DNA of 58,339 nt. Origin: Planctomycetota bacterium (GTDB lineage Bacteria; Planctomycetota; UBA1135; UBA2386). Of this stretch, positions 33,501 through 42,384 are shown one piece after another (position 1 is the stretch's first letter; every line of letters starts with the position of its first letter). The translations under genes were made by a program, and so were the position numbers. The DNA lies in contig JAEUHP010000153.1 in NCBI GenBank assembly GCA_016795295.1, forward strand, positions 1 through 58,339. The letters run 5' to 3'. The notes under the pieces are model-generated. The model did not search any database and had not been told where the DNA came from. It saw only the letters and a list, made by a program, of their open reading frames with translations.

Positions 33501-34513
33501 GCAGCGAAGCGCGCCAGCAGCAGGTCGCCGACTTCGGGCGGGAACTGGTTCGCTGGTGTGGTCTTGGCCACCGAGCCGGCCGGCAGCCAGCGCAGGCTGG
33601 CCGCGAGTGCCGCCTCGGGTTGGCCCTGGTCGACCATGGCCCAGGCTGCCGCCGCCCCGGCTTCGAACACGTAGCGATGGTCGAACCGCCGCCGGTAGAT
33701 CTCGCACAAGGCGAACAGGTCGTCGTGGCGGGCCGCTTGGCGCAGGGACCAGGCCAGGCCGCGCATGGCGGCCACCGGTTGGCCCGGCCGCTCCAGAGCG
33801 TCGCGGAACCAGCGCAAACTGGTCTGCACCAGTTCGCGCAGGGCCACCAGCCGGCGCTGCAGCACTGGCCAGTTCGCGGCCACGGCGGGACGGGCCGCGT
33901 AGATCTCGGCCAAGGCCGAGAGGCCTCGGCCGACTTCGACGTCGGGGTCGGGTCGGTACAGGTAGGCGAGCAGCGCGGCCCGGGCCGGGCCGCTGCGGCC
34001 GAGGCCGTGGTCGCGATCGACCGCCGCGAACACCGCTGCCAGCTCGTCGCGGTAGACGGACTGCAGGGCTTCGCCCGCCAGCTCCATGGCGCGGCCGTTC
34101 TCCGGCTCCCGAGCCAGCAGCGCCTTGGCTTCGACGAGGGCGTCCTGGCCGCGGCCGACCACGGCCAGGAGCCGTACGTGCTCCAGCGCCAGTTCGGTGT
34201 CCGGACTGCCGCTGACCGACAGCAGGCGTTCGAGGTCCTGCAGGGCGGCCGGAGCATTGTCGAGCTGCAACTGCGCGGCGTGGCGCAACCGGTACAGGCG
34301 GGCCAGTTTGCTCGGGTCGCGCGACAGGCTGTGGCTGCGGGCCCCGTGGTCCAGGACCACCACGGTGCGGGCGTATTCGCCCCGGTCGTAGCAGGCTTGG
34401 GCCTCGCGCAGCATCTCTTCGGGGCCGCGCAGGCGCAGCGCGGCGTACCCCAGCACCACGGCCAGGGCCACCAGCGACAGGGCCACGAACACCTGAAGAC
34501 TGCGGCGGAGCAT
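30527..34513 (-). CDS. Giant TPR-like membrane-anchored protein (PrsT-like position)
   Basis: A 1328-residue protein. The N-terminal helix VFVALSLVALAVVLGYAAL anchors it. The rest is almost entirely Ala/Leu-rich helical repeats of TPR character (for example EMLREAQACYDRGEYARTVVVLDHG, LLLARAHLEAGRPAAALAVYSAL). No lipobox or enzyme motif is seen. In PEP-CTERM loci a large TPR protein (PrsT, about 900 residues) lies beside a sigma-54 regulator. Here the sigma-54 regulator gene precedes it by 16 bases on the same strand, so an equivalent role is plausible, though this protein is much longer. Its stop lies inside the convergent deacetylase gene. Confidence 0.78.
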   Translation of the reverse strand: MLRRSLQVFVALSLVALAVVLGYAALRLRGPEEMLREAQACYDRGEYARTVVVLDHGARSHSLSRDPSKLARLYRLRHAAQLQLDNAPAALQDLERLLSVSGSPDTELALEHVRLLAVVGRGQDALVEAKALLAREPENGRAMELAGEALQSVYRDELAAVFAAVDRDHGLGRSGPARAALLAYLYRPDPDVEVGRGLSALAEIYAARPAVAANWPVLQRRLVALRELVQTSLRWFRDALERPGQPVAAMRGLAWSLRQAARHDDLFALCEIYRRRFDHRYVFEAGAAAAWAMVDQGQPEAALAASLRWLPAGSVAKTTPANQFPPEVGDLLLARFAAARSLENATALDTLASDVRALEAIGVATGPVNALVHGTLNGLRKQPAQAEKTLRWGLYQLLRGPTPLGQVDLAPSIAELRVQALADSGSGEADQLAVFGEWQRGRPGDPQPLRALAAFQLRQRRGGAALAALDEAAVHGSEDEAAFGLRLRAAELVLRDAGQDGASLLAQCLQRKTATPEVTDPLGFVLCTEAALASGVAPVALAAARRAAERFPERALPRRLEAAAWLAAGQPAEAAQRLRSLCTADPSDEASAELLLRAVRAGAPVGRDDLPRLMTTLAPRPELTAELLRAAIADAAPHALGLVPAELPPTNLELQVLAAHAAALANDTASAHRLLTKAAPALATAPPAQRAAFAAALAAAMVAGSAEPDANLARRTHQGLLAAEPLPETAAAPLRAAAERLAAARPATAYRFAAAALACAAPEARDGALHALAGDLALQLGELQQARQHGAAAVAFADGRGAAENLALLELALGRPERAAQVYRLTTAATRPGLALRLQDRTQALALAEQAVATDRADLLAHVVLQLCGATSLCPDLVVGDDAQRQTLAELVALLEHRGAGKAAEPLALQLVAAHPGAASAQLLLARAHLEAGRPAAALAVYSALQTAGQGAPLLWRELAVAATHPRFPVTLGDTLTMALARAVATGGVADSPLARATSMQLAARHVARLGNLPLADQLDANRWLEFPSVLPPSIFELTALAARGRPRDAFWILVRRLPEVAGGDTDLAARLLGRLATDLLGKGGDDAKGVREAVQPWLVAAEPFGDLLHLLPNELASAPDAQVRQRLTRHLELVASGRDDEQQLPRTMSVLVARFGPNAAIAALDQAIAAHPTQMALWQARAELLVERGEAATAIPALRAALQHAETPLRVLDLCVLVASSGGATPADRQAFGRLPEWLVATRRGQLAKGLLELRAGRAEAAVAALQGAEPRADGLHLQALALAQLQTKDPDASQRAAASFQKLAADYPSSSRARYAGSFARQLSGR

Positions 34514-34529
34514 GCGACGACGCCGAACC

Positions 34530-35963
34530 TTATAGCTGGCGCGGAGCGGGATTCCCGCCCGTTCCCCGGATGCCGAGTTTGCGCAGTTTGTGGAACAGTG
34601 TGCTGCGGTGGATGCCGAGCAGGGCGGCGGCCCGCTCGCGGTTGCCGCCGCAGGCGGCCAGTGCTCGTTCGATCGCCGAACGCTCAGGCGCCGCCAGGGC
34701 GGCGCGCAAGGGGCCGGGCGTGCCCTGGCCCTGCGGCAGCGCCGCCAGCGGGCCGGTCGAGGGGGTGGTCCCGGCGGTGGCCGTGGTCTGGGCGGGCAGC
34801 GCCACTTCGGCGGGCAGGTCGCCGAGATCCAGGCGCTCGGCGCGGCTCAGCACCACCGCCCGTTCGATCAAGTTCTCGAGCTGGCGGACGTTGCCGGGCC
34901 AGGGCGCCCGCATCAGCGCTTGCAACGCCGGCGCCGTGAAGCTGCGCGCCGGACGGCCGTGTTCCTGGGCGAAGCGGCGCAGGAAGTGCTCGGCCAGTCC
35001 CGGGATGTCGCCCGGGCGCTCGCGCAGCGGCGGCATCTCGATCGCGACCACGTGGATGCGGTAGTAGAGATCCTCGCGGAACTCGCCCTTCTGCACCGCC
35101 GTGCGCAGGTCTTTGTTGGTCGCCAGCACGATGCGCACGTCGACCGGAACGGTGCGGGTGTCGCCGACCCGTTCGATCACGCGGTCCTGCAGCACTCGCA
35201 GCAGTTTGACCTGGAACGCCATGGAGCTGGTGCCGATCTCGTCCAGGAAGATGGTGCCGCCGGACGCGGCTTCGAACTTGCCGACCTTGTCGCGCACCGC
35301 CCCGGTGAACGAACCCTTCACGTGGCCGAACAGTTCCGATTCCAGCAGGCTCTCCGGCAGCGCGCCGCAGTTGACTTCGACGAACGGTCCGCTGCGCCGC
35401 GCCGACAGGTGGTGCAGCGCGCGGGCCAGCAGCGTCTTGCCGGTGCCCGATTCGCCGGTGATCAACACCGTGGTGCGGGTGTCGGCGACCGCTTGCACGG
35501 TCTTGAAGATCGCCTGCATGCGCGGGTCGGTGCCGACCACGTTGTCGAGCCGCAGGCGGTCGTCGAGCGCGGTGCGCAGCGCATGGTTCTCCTTCTGCAG
35601 CGCGGCCTTCTCCAGCGCGCGGTCGACGGCCACCAGCACCTGTTCGGCGGCGAACGGCTTGCCGAGGAAGTCCGCGGCTCCGGCGCGCATCGCCGCAACC
35701 GCGTCCTGCACCGAACCGAACGCCGACAGCAGCACCACGGCGGTGTCGGGGTGGTGCTGGCGGATCCGCTGCAGCAACTCGATGCCACCGCCGCCGGGCA
35801 GATGCAGGTCGGCGAGCACCAGATCGACTTCACCCTGTTCGACCGGCTGCATGGCGGCGGGCAGGTCTGCGGCCGCGTCCAGCGCGAAGCCGCGCGGGCC
35901 GAGCAGCGTGGCGAGTTCCTGCCGAGTGCGCGGGTCGGGGTCGGCGAGCAGGATCTTGGTCAT
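34530..35963 (-). CDS. Sigma-54-dependent response regulator (NtrC/PrsR-like)
   Basis: A 477-residue three-domain regulator. The receiver domain (1-120) carries acidic D8/D10, phosphoacceptor D52 ([10 protein letters not shown]) and K102 (FLGKPF). The AAA+ domain has Walker A GESGTGKT at 170-177, GSFTGA at 217-222 (the sigma-54-contacting loop, Ala-to-Ser variant), Walker B TIFLDEIG and the arginine-finger region [10 protein letters not shown] Fis-type helix-turn-helix ends the protein ([28 protein letters not shown]). Phosphorylation should drive ATP-dependent opening of sigma-54 promoters. A candidate target lies at 19838. No intact sensor kinase is adjacent. It is followed by the TPR gene after 16 bases. 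Confidence 0.92.
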   Translation of the reverse strand: MTKILLADPDPRTRQELATLLGPRGFALDAAADLPAAMQPVEQGEVDLVLADLHLPGGGGIELLQRIRQHHPDTAVVLLSAFGSVQDAVAAMRAGAADFLGKPFAAEQVLVAVDRALEKAALQKENHALRTALDDRLRLDNVVGTDPRMQAIFKTVQAVADTRTTVLITGESGTGKTLLARALHHLSARRSGPFVEVNCGALPESLLESELFGHVKGSFTGAVRDKVGKFEAASGGTIFLDEIGTSSMAFQVKLLRVLQDRVIERVGDTRTVPVDVRIVLATNKDLRTAVQKGEFREDLYYRIHVVAIEMPPLRERPGDIPGLAEHFLRRFAQEHGRPARSFTAPALQALMRAPWPGNVRQLENLIERAVVLSRAERLDLGDLPAEVALPAQTTATAGTTPSTGPLAALPQGQGTPGPLRAALAAPERSAIERALAACGGNRERAAALLGIHRSTLFHKLRKLGIRGTGGNPAPRQL

Positions 35964-36052
35964 CGGCGCACCGTCGCGAGGCCCCGACGCCCGTCGGGCG
36001 GTTGCGACGGGTCTGCATCGGCCGACTGCGGGCTGCGACTGGACTCCGCTCC

Positions 36053-38296
36053 TCAGCGGTTGCGCCGGTTGGGCCGTCCGCCCCCGCCGGCCGGCCCCGG
36101 CCCCTGGCGTTCGTAGTCCGGCAGGCGCAGCAGTTCCGGGTCGAGGCTGGCCATCGCCGCGCGCAGCCGGGCCAGAGCTTCGGTCTGGCCCAGGGCGTCG
36201 AGTTTCTGCACCAGCATGCGCGCGGTGTCGGCGCCGGACAGGTTCAGCCCGTCCAGTGCTGGGGTGGCCTCGGGGCAGGTGGTGAAGCCGCGGCACAGAG
36301 CGGCGAGGGACCGGTCGAACTCGCCGTTCTCGAAGTGTACGCGGGCCACGCCGAAGCAGGCGATCGCCGTGAAGTGGGCCGACGACGCGGCTTGCCCCGG
36401 GTCCGCGGCGGCGGCCGCCAAGCGCTGTTCGGCGCGCGCGTAGGCGGCCAGCGCCGCGCTCGCGTTGCCACGCCGGCGGTGGTGTTCGGCGGCGACCAGG
36501 GCCGCGTAGCCGGCGAAGTGCGACAACGCCGGCTGGTCGGCGCCGGGGGCTTGGAGCAGGCGTTCGTAGGTGCTCTCGAGCGCGTCGACGCCACGCTGCC
36601 GCAGCAGGCTGGTGCGCAGCCGTTCGTGCAGCGGCGCCGCGGTCGGGAAGCGCTGCAGGCCGGCTTCGAGTGCCGCCTGGGCGGCATCGGCGCCGCCGAA
36701 CCAGGCCAGGAAGTCGTAGTGGTGGCCGACGTGCTGGGCGGTGCCGTGCGGGTGGCGCGCCAGCACTTCGTAGGTGGCGTGCACGTCGGCCAGCCACTCG
36801 GGTGGCCAGGTCTGCTTCTGCCGATGCGCGGCCACGATCGCTTCCTGGCGGGCTTCGGCGAACAGGAACAAGACCGCCGCAGCCAGGGGCGATCCGGCGT
36901 CGGGCGGCAAGGCGCGCGCGGCACGTTCGGCGAGCGCGTAGGCCTCGGGCATCGCCCCGCGTTCGGCGGCGAGCAGCGCCTGCACCGCGACGAGGCGTGG
37001 GTTGGCGGCGTCCCGCTCGGCGGCGCGCGCCGCGGCGGCTTCGGCGTCGAGACGCAACAGGCGGCGCTGGCGTGCCCCGGGCTGGTTGCGCAGCGCGATC
37101 AGGCTGGTCTCCGCCGCTGCCAGCGGGTCTTCGTCGGCCGCCGCCTGCGGCTCGGCGGCCGCACCGGCGACGGCGGCGTAGCTGCCACCGCCCACCAGCG
37201 CTCGCTGCCAGGCGGCCGGATCGACTGCCGCCGACGGCTTGCCGAGGCCCTGGTGCACCACGGCCAGCGCCCGCGCGCGCGGCGAAGTCGCACCGAGCCG
37301 CTCCAGGGCCGCCACCAGGGGTTGCTTCTGCTCGCTGGACAGCGGCGCGCGCAGGGCTTCGCCGAGCAGCTCGTCGGCGCCGGGTGCGGTGGACTGGGCC
37401 AGCAGTCCGCGGGCCTTGGCCGCAGCGGCCGGATCGAGGCCGTGCAGGGCGAGGCGCAGCAATTCGACCGGGGCTGCGGCACCGAGCTGGTCTGCGGCGG
37501 CGAGCAGCGCCTGCTGCTGCTGTGGGCTGCCGGAGGCGAACGCCTGCTCCACGGCTTCGCGGTCGGCACTGTCGGGGCTCTGCACCCGTTCGAGCAGCGA
37601 GCGGTCGCCGCGCACCACCGGCCGCACTGGCTGGCTGCGTTGGGCGATGCCGTCTTGGATCGCGGCGAACACCGACTTGGTGTCGAACGCGTAGTAGACG
37701 TCGAACTTCTTCGCCACCGCGTCGCCGTCCCCGACCTCGACCATGATGTGCCGCGGTGCCACGCGTTGTCCGTCGAGGAACTTGGCGTAGACCAGCGGCT
37801 CGAGTGCGATGTGTTCGCCGCAGGTGCAACCACCGAAACGCGGGCATTCGATGCGCCGCCCCTGGTCGTCGTAGTCGCGGGGATTGTGGCGGAACACCGA
37901 AGCGACCACGCACACGTACGGGGTGTACAGTTTGGCGATCTCGGGGTCGCGGTAGCGGACGCCGGCGTAGTGCTCGCTGGCGATCTCGCCGTCCATGTTG
38001 ACGCACACCAGGATCGGCCGTTGCTCGGCGCGCGCCAGCGCCACTGCGTCCTGCCAAGTGCGCTGCCAGCGGATCTGCACCGGCTTCGCCCAGTCCGCCG
38101 CGGTGGGGGCGTACCACATCGCTTCGCGCGCGCCGGGGTTGGCGGTGGCCGGCGCCTGGTCGCCTTGGCTGCGCAGGGTCGCGCCAGCGAGCAGCGCGGC
38201 GCAGAGGCCGGCTGCGGCGGCGGTTCGGCCAGCGGGACCGTGGGCCAGTGCGCGGCGTGGGTGGGGGAGACTGCTATGGCGGGGGGCTACGGGCAT
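36053..38296 (-). CDS. Exported thioredoxin-fold / TPR protein
   Basis: A 747-residue protein. An Ala-rich signal segment ends near residue 45 (AGLCAALLAGATLRSQG). Residues about 75-165 resemble a thioredoxin-like domain without CxxC (ALARAEQRPILVCVNMDGE, then YVCVVASVFRHN), followed by a Cys/His cluster C151-C157-C159-H162 (CPRFGGCTCGEH) that could bind metal. The remaining 580 residues are helical, TPR- or HEAT-like, with a Pro/Gly-rich tail. ATG 38296 is chosen because upstream codons carry no signal sequence. It lies 89 bases upstream of the response regulator on the same strand and divergent from the VWA operon. Function unknown. Confidence 0.74.
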   Translation of the reverse strand: MPVAPRHSSLPHPRRALAHGPAGRTAAAAGLCAALLAGATLRSQGDQAPATANPGAREAMWYAPTAADWAKPVQIRWQRTWQDAVALARAEQRPILVCVNMDGEIASEHYAGVRYRDPEIAKLYTPYVCVVASVFRHNPRDYDDQGRRIECPRFGGCTCGEHIALEPLVYAKFLDGQRVAPRHIMVEVGDGDAVAKKFDVYYAFDTKSVFAAIQDGIAQRSQPVRPVVRGDRSLLERVQSPDSADREAVEQAFASGSPQQQQALLAAADQLGAAAPVELLRLALHGLDPAAAAKARGLLAQSTAPGADELLGEALRAPLSSEQKQPLVAALERLGATSPRARALAVVHQGLGKPSAAVDPAAWQRALVGGGSYAAVAGAAAEPQAAADEDPLAAAETSLIALRNQPGARQRRLLRLDAEAAAARAAERDAANPRLVAVQALLAAERGAMPEAYALAERAARALPPDAGSPLAAAVLFLFAEARQEAIVAAHRQKQTWPPEWLADVHATYEVLARHPHGTAQHVGHHYDFLAWFGGADAAQAALEAGLQRFPTAAPLHERLRTSLLRQRGVDALESTYERLLQAPGADQPALSHFAGYAALVAAEHHRRRGNASAALAAYARAEQRLAAAAADPGQAASSAHFTAIACFGVARVHFENGEFDRSLAALCRGFTTCPEATPALDGLNLSGADTARMLVQKLDALGQTEALARLRAAMASLDPELLRLPDYERQGPGPAGGGGRPNRRNR

Positions 38297-38511
38297 CGGG
38301 GGAGACGGAGCGGAGCGGGCATGATAGGCCGAAATCCACCGTGCCTTGGCGTGGATTACCATCGTGGTGCGAATGGTCGGTTGGCAGCCGTCACGGACTC
38401 GCAACACGGTGGCACCGAAGCGCGGCCGCGCGGGCTCCGTCCGGTTCGTGCCGCGCTGGCTGCGGCAGCTGCCTGTCGACAGCCGCCCGCTGCGGGCTAA
38501 GGTGCGCTGCG

Positions 38512-39477
38512 ATGCCGTTCCGCTCCCGACCGCTGCCCATGCCGCCGCCCGCCAGCGAAGGGCTGGCCGTGGTGCTGCAAGAAGTGCGGCGCATCGAAGC
38601 AGAGACGCGCCGCCTGGTCACCGACGTGCTCGCCGGCGGGTATCGCTCGACGTTCCGTGGTGCCGGCATCGAGTTCGCCGACGTGCGTGAATACGTCGAA
38701 GGCGACGAACCGCGGCGGATCGACTGGGCGGTCACCGCACGCATGGGGCGGCCGTTCGTCAAGCGGTTCGTCGAGGAGCGCGAACTCACCGTGGTGTTCG
38801 CCGTCGACACCGCGCCGAGTCTCGACGCCGGCTTCGGCGCCTGGTCGCCGCGCCAGGCGGCGGCGCGGTTCTGCGCGTTGCTCGGCTTGTTGGCGATCGC
38901 CAACAACGACCGCATCGGCCTGTGTGCCGGGGCGGCCGAGGCGCTGCGCTTCGTGCCGCCGAAGAAGGGGGCCGGCCACGTGCTGCGCGTGGTGCGGGAC
39001 ACGCTGTGCCTGCGGCCGGACGGCCCGGCGGCGCCGCTCGGCGCACTCGCCAGAGCCACCGGCAAGCACCTGCGGCGGCGCACCATCGTGTTCCTGCTGT
39101 CGGATTTCCTGGGCTTCGCCGCCGGTGGCGCGACCGCCGCCGCCCTGCAGGCCGAATTGGCGCGCGCCGCGCGCCGGCACGACCTGATCGCGGTTTGGCT
39201 GCAGCCGCCCGAATGGCAGGCGCCCCCGCGCCGCCGCTGGCTGGGGCTCGCGCCCGACGGCGGTTCGCTGGCCCGGGTCGATGCGGCGCATGGACCGGTG
39301 CGGGCGCTGCTGCAGGAGCGTTGGCGGGCGCTGCGGGCGCAGGTGCTGGACGGCCTCGGGCGGGCGCACATCGACTGCATCGAGATGCCGCTCGGTGCGG
39401 CGCCCGATCCGCAGGTGTTGGCGGCGCCGCTGCAGCGGTTCTTCCGCATGCGCGAACTGCGGGAGGCGCGGCGATGA
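38512..39477 (+). CDS. DUF58-domain protein
   Basis: A 321-residue cytoplasmic protein of the DUF58 family. Diagnostic segments are GYRSTFRGAGIEFADVREYVEGDEPRRIDWAVTARMG (key: FADVREY, G-D-x-R-x-I-D-W) and KRFVEERELTVVFAVDTAPS, a VWA-like fold with a degenerate MIDAS. DUF58 proteins usually follow a MoxR ATPase and precede VWA proteins in the Bat operon. Here no MoxR is next to it. It is the first of six coupled genes, with a 4-base overlap into the next. Preceded by 215 bases of divergent intergenic DNA in which I see no clear promoter. Confidence 0.88.
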   Translation: MPFRSRPLPMPPPASEGLAVVLQEVRRIEAETRRLVTDVLAGGYRSTFRGAGIEFADVREYVEGDEPRRIDWAVTARMGRPFVKRFVEERELTVVFAVDTAPSLDAGFGAWSPRQAAARFCALLGLLAIANNDRIGLCAGAAEALRFVPPKKGAGHVLRVVRDTLCLRPDGPAAPLGALARATGKHLRRRTIVFLLSDFLGFAAGGATAAALQAELARAARRHDLIAVWLQPPEWQAPPRRRWLGLAPDGGSLARVDAAHGPVRALLQERWRALRAQVLDGLGRAHIDCIEMPLGAAPDPQVLAAPLQRFFRMRELREARR

Positions 39478-40397
39478 GTCGCTGGCGTTCGGCGTTGGGC
39501 TGGGCGCTCTGGGCGCTGGTCGCGGCGGATGCGGCGGCGCAGATGGTGGTGCGTCAGGAAGGGCTGTCGGGAGCTGCGGTGCCGTTCGGGCAGCGCTTCA
39601 CCTTGGTGGTCGAACGCACCCTGCCGGTCGGGGCGGTCGCGGTGCCGCTGGATGCCGCCGCGTTCGCACCGTGGCTGGTCGAGCAGGTCGAGGTCGCGGA
39701 GCAGCCGGGGCCACCGGGCAGCCGGGTGGTGGTGGCGCGTGTGCAGGTGCGGGCCACCGGGGTCGGCGCCGTTCCGGCTCGAGAACTGTGCCTGCCGTAT
39801 GTGGCCGCCGACGGCAGCGCCGCGCGGCACTGCGGCACCCTGCCCGGGCTGCACGTGCTGAGCGGTTTGCCCGAGCCGGCGGGTCCGGTCGAGTGGGCGG
39901 TGCTGCCGCGCGTGCCCGTGGTGCGGCTCTGGCCGTGGCTGGTCGGTCTCGTGCTCCTGTGCAGCGTCGGGATCGCGTGGCGCCGGCAGCGCCGGCGTGC
40001 GCCGGCCACTGCCGGGCTGCCGATGGCCGCGCCGGCTGCTGCGGAATCCGCCGCAGCGCAGGCGCTGCGGCGGCTGCGCGCGCTGGTGCTGCCCGGTCCG
40101 GTGCCCGCCGCAGGGCAGCAAGAGTTCGCCGCCGCGTGCTCTGGCGTGCTGCGCGAGTACCTGGCCGCCCAGTACCGGCTGCCGGCCGCGGTGCGCACCA
40201 GCCAGGAGCTGGTGGCGGCCTGTCCGGCAGCCACCGACCGGCCAGCGGCCATCGAGGCCCTGCGCCAGAGCCTGCTGCCGTGTGACCTGGTGAAGTTTGC
40301 GGCCCGGGCGCTGCCGCCCGTCGAGCAGGCCGCGGTGGTCGCTGCGGCGGTGGCCTTCGTGCAGGCGTCCGCAGCGCCCGAGGAGCCGTCCGCATGA
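39474..40397 (+). CDS. DUF4381-like membrane protein of the VWA operon
   Basis: A 307-residue protein with a signal sequence (WALWALVAADAAAQ), an extracytoplasmic beta-rich part (residues about 25-140), one transmembrane helix (LWPWLVGLVLLCSVGIAW) and a cytoplasmic helical tail (FAAACSGVLREYLAAQYRLPAAVRTSQEL). The VLREYLAxxYRLPAxxRTxxEL pattern matches DUF4381-type proteins found between DUF58 and VWA genes. Its 4-base overlaps on both sides suggest fixed stoichiometry in one membrane complex. No catalytic motif is visible. Confidence 0.75.
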   Translation: MSRWRSALGWALWALVAADAAAQMVVRQEGLSGAAVPFGQRFTLVVERTLPVGAVAVPLDAAAFAPWLVEQVEVAEQPGPPGSRVVVARVQVRATGVGAVPARELCLPYVAADGSAARHCGTLPGLHVLSGLPEPAGPVEWAVLPRVPVVRLWPWLVGLVLLCSVGIAWRRQRRRAPATAGLPMAAPAAAESAAAQALRRLRALVLPGPVPAAGQQEFAAACSGVLREYLAAQYRLPAAVRTSQELVAACPAATDRPAAIEALRQSLLPCDLVKFAARALPPVEQAAVVAAAVAFVQASAAPEEPSA

Positions 40398-41398
40398 CCG
40401 GGCCCGAACTGGGCCTGCACTGCCGCCACGACTGGGTGGCGTGGCTCGTGGTGCCGGCGGTGCTGCTGTGGCGCTGGTGCCGGGCCCGCGCCGCCGTGCC
40501 GGTGCCGTACTCGGCTCTGGCCATGTTCGCCGAGCCGGTGCGGCACCGACTCGCTGCCTCGCCGGCACTGCGCTGGCGCTGCTTGCCGGCGGCCTGCGAA
40601 CTGCTGGCTCTCTGGCTCGGCTTGCTGGCGTTGGCGCAGCCGATCCTGCGCGAGCCATTGCCGCCCGAACGGCTCGGACTCGACGTGATGTTGTGCCTCG
40701 ACTGCAGTTCGTCGATGCAGGTCGCCGACCTCGACGGCGCGCACTCGCGTCTCCAGGTGGCCACTGCCGTGGCGGCCGAGTTCGCCCGGGCGCGGCCCGA
40801 CGACCGCATCGGTTTGCTCGCGTTCGCCCGCTATCCCGACCTGCGCTGCCCGCCGACGCTCGACCACGAAGCGCTGGCCGAATTGCTCGCCGGCCTCGTG
40901 TTGGTGCCGGCGGACAGCGACGAGGACGCCACCGGGATCGGCGGTGCCGTGGCCCTCGCGGCGCAGGTGCTCGCGCGCAGCGAGGCCAAGGGCAAGGTGG
41001 TGGTGCTGCTCACCGATGGCGAGGAGAACGTCGCCACGGCGAACACGCCGCAGGAAATCGCGCCGGTGCACGCAGCGCAGTGGTGCCGGCGCCTCGGTGT
41101 GCGCGTGCACGGCATCGTCACCGGGCAGGGCCATGTGCGCGCCGATGGCCAGGTGGTGCCGCTCGACACCACGGCCGTGCAACAGTTGGCGGTGGGCAGT
41201 GGCGGGCGCTTCCACCGCGCCACTTCGGCGCAGGCCCTGAAGGAGGTCTACGCGACGATCGCTGCGCTCGAGACCGTGCCGTTCGCGGCGCCGAAGCTGC
41301 GCACCCGGGAACTGTTCGCCTGGCCGCTGCTGCTGGCCGCGCTCAGTGCCCTGGTCGGGCGCTGGCTGCGCGCGCGCGGCCTAGGAGTGTGGCCGTGA
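40394..41398 (+). CDS. VWA-domain membrane protein (BatA-like)
   Basis: A 334-residue BatA/BatB-type protein. Two N-terminal hydrophobic segments (DWVAWLVVPAVLLWRW and a helix near 60-75) frame a VWA domain with the MIDAS D-C-S-S-S motif (MLCLDCSSSMQ), a conserved Thr region and TDGEENV. A C-terminal helix (LFAWPLLLAALSALVG) completes the topology, leaving the VWA domain outside the cytoplasm. Bat proteins are linked to envelope stress or motility complexes in other bacteria; the role here is inferred. ATGA overlap with its neighbour. Confidence 0.88.
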   Translation: MTGPELGLHCRHDWVAWLVVPAVLLWRWCRARAAVPVPYSALAMFAEPVRHRLAASPALRWRCLPAACELLALWLGLLALAQPILREPLPPERLGLDVMLCLDCSSSMQVADLDGAHSRLQVATAVAAEFARARPDDRIGLLAFARYPDLRCPPTLDHEALAELLAGLVLVPADSDEDATGIGGAVALAAQVLARSEAKGKVVVLLTDGEENVATANTPQEIAPVHAAQWCRRLGVRVHGIVTGQGHVRADGQVVPLDTTAVQQLAVGSGGRFHRATSAQALKEVYATIAALETVPFAAPKLRTRELFAWPLLLAALSALVGRWLRARGLGVWP

Positions 41399-42384
41399 GT
41401 TCGTTCGCCCTCGGCTCCTGGCTCGGTTGGCCGCTGCTGGCGCTGGCCCCGTTCGGCCTCTGTGCCTGGGTGCGTTGGCGGCGACGCGCCGAACAGGCGC
41501 TCCGGGACGAGCTCGGTCCCCGCCACCCGTGGCTGGCCGGAGTGCCGGTCCCGCTGCGTTGGCGTGGCACCGCCCTCGGCGCAGCATGGCTCGGCGCTGG
41601 CCTGGCGCTCCTGGATCCCGTGTGGGGCGAAGTGCCGGGCGAGGTGGCGGGTGCCGACGTGGTGTTCTGCCTCGACGTCTCGACTTCGATGCTGGCGCGC
41701 GACGTGGTGCCGGACCGGCTGGGCGCGGCCCGCGCGGCGATCGCGGCACTGGCCGAAGCGGCGCCGGGGGCGCGGTTCGGCCTCGTCGTCTACGCCGGCA
41801 GCGCCGAACTGGCGGCGCCCCTGTCCGCGGACCGGCGCGCCGTGGCGGACCTCGCGGCGACCGCGGCTCTGTCGAGTGCCGGGCGGGGCGGCTCCGATCC
41901 GGGGGCCGCGATCGAGCGTGCGGTGCAGTTGCTCCAGCGCGGCAAGAGCCGGGCCGGTGCGGTGGTGGTGTGCAGCGACGGCGAAGACTTCGTCGGCAAC
42001 GGTGCCGCGGCGGCCGCGCGCGCGCAGGCCGCCGGGGCCGCGGTGCATGCACTCGGATGCGGCCGCCCGATCCCGTGCAAGGTGACGCTGGACACAGCGG
42101 ACGGGCCCCAGTTCCTGCGCGATGGCGCGGGCCAGGAAGTGCTCACCGCGCTGGTGCCGGATGCGCTCGCCGCCGTGGCTGCGGCGGGCGGTGGACGGGT
42201 GGTGCCTGGGACCGCCACGGCGTTGCAGGAGCTCTACGAACGGGTGGTGCGGCCGGCCGCTCTGGCGGCCCGGCGCGCGGATCCCGACCACGTGGCTGCG
42301 CACCGGTTCGGCTGGCCCTTGTCCGTGGCCGTGCTCGCCTGGATGCTGTTCTTGTGTTTGCCCGAACGGCGGCGTCGGCCATGA
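41395..42384 (+). CDS. VWA-domain membrane protein (BatB-like)
   Basis: A 329-residue paralogue of the preceding gene product. Two N-terminal hydrophobic helices are followed by a VWA domain with an intact MIDAS (CLDVSTSMLARD) and CSDGEDFVG, then a C-terminal membrane helix (WPLSVAVLAWMLFLCL). GTG 41395 forms a GTGA overlap with the preceding stop, and the stop overlaps the next ATG. Tandem VWA pairs are the core of Bat operons, where they may form a heteromeric surface complex. Confidence 0.88.
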   Translation: MSSFALGSWLGWPLLALAPFGLCAWVRWRRRAEQALRDELGPRHPWLAGVPVPLRWRGTALGAAWLGAGLALLDPVWGEVPGEVAGADVVFCLDVSTSMLARDVVPDRLGAARAAIAALAEAAPGARFGLVVYAGSAELAAPLSADRRAVADLAATAALSSAGRGGSDPGAAIERAVQLLQRGKSRAGAVVVCSDGEDFVGNGAAAAARAQAAGAAVHALGCGRPIPCKVTLDTADGPQFLRDGAGQEVLTALVPDALAAVAAAGGGRVVPGTATALQELYERVVRPAALAARRADPDHVAAHRFGWPLSVAVLAWMLFLCLPERRRRP

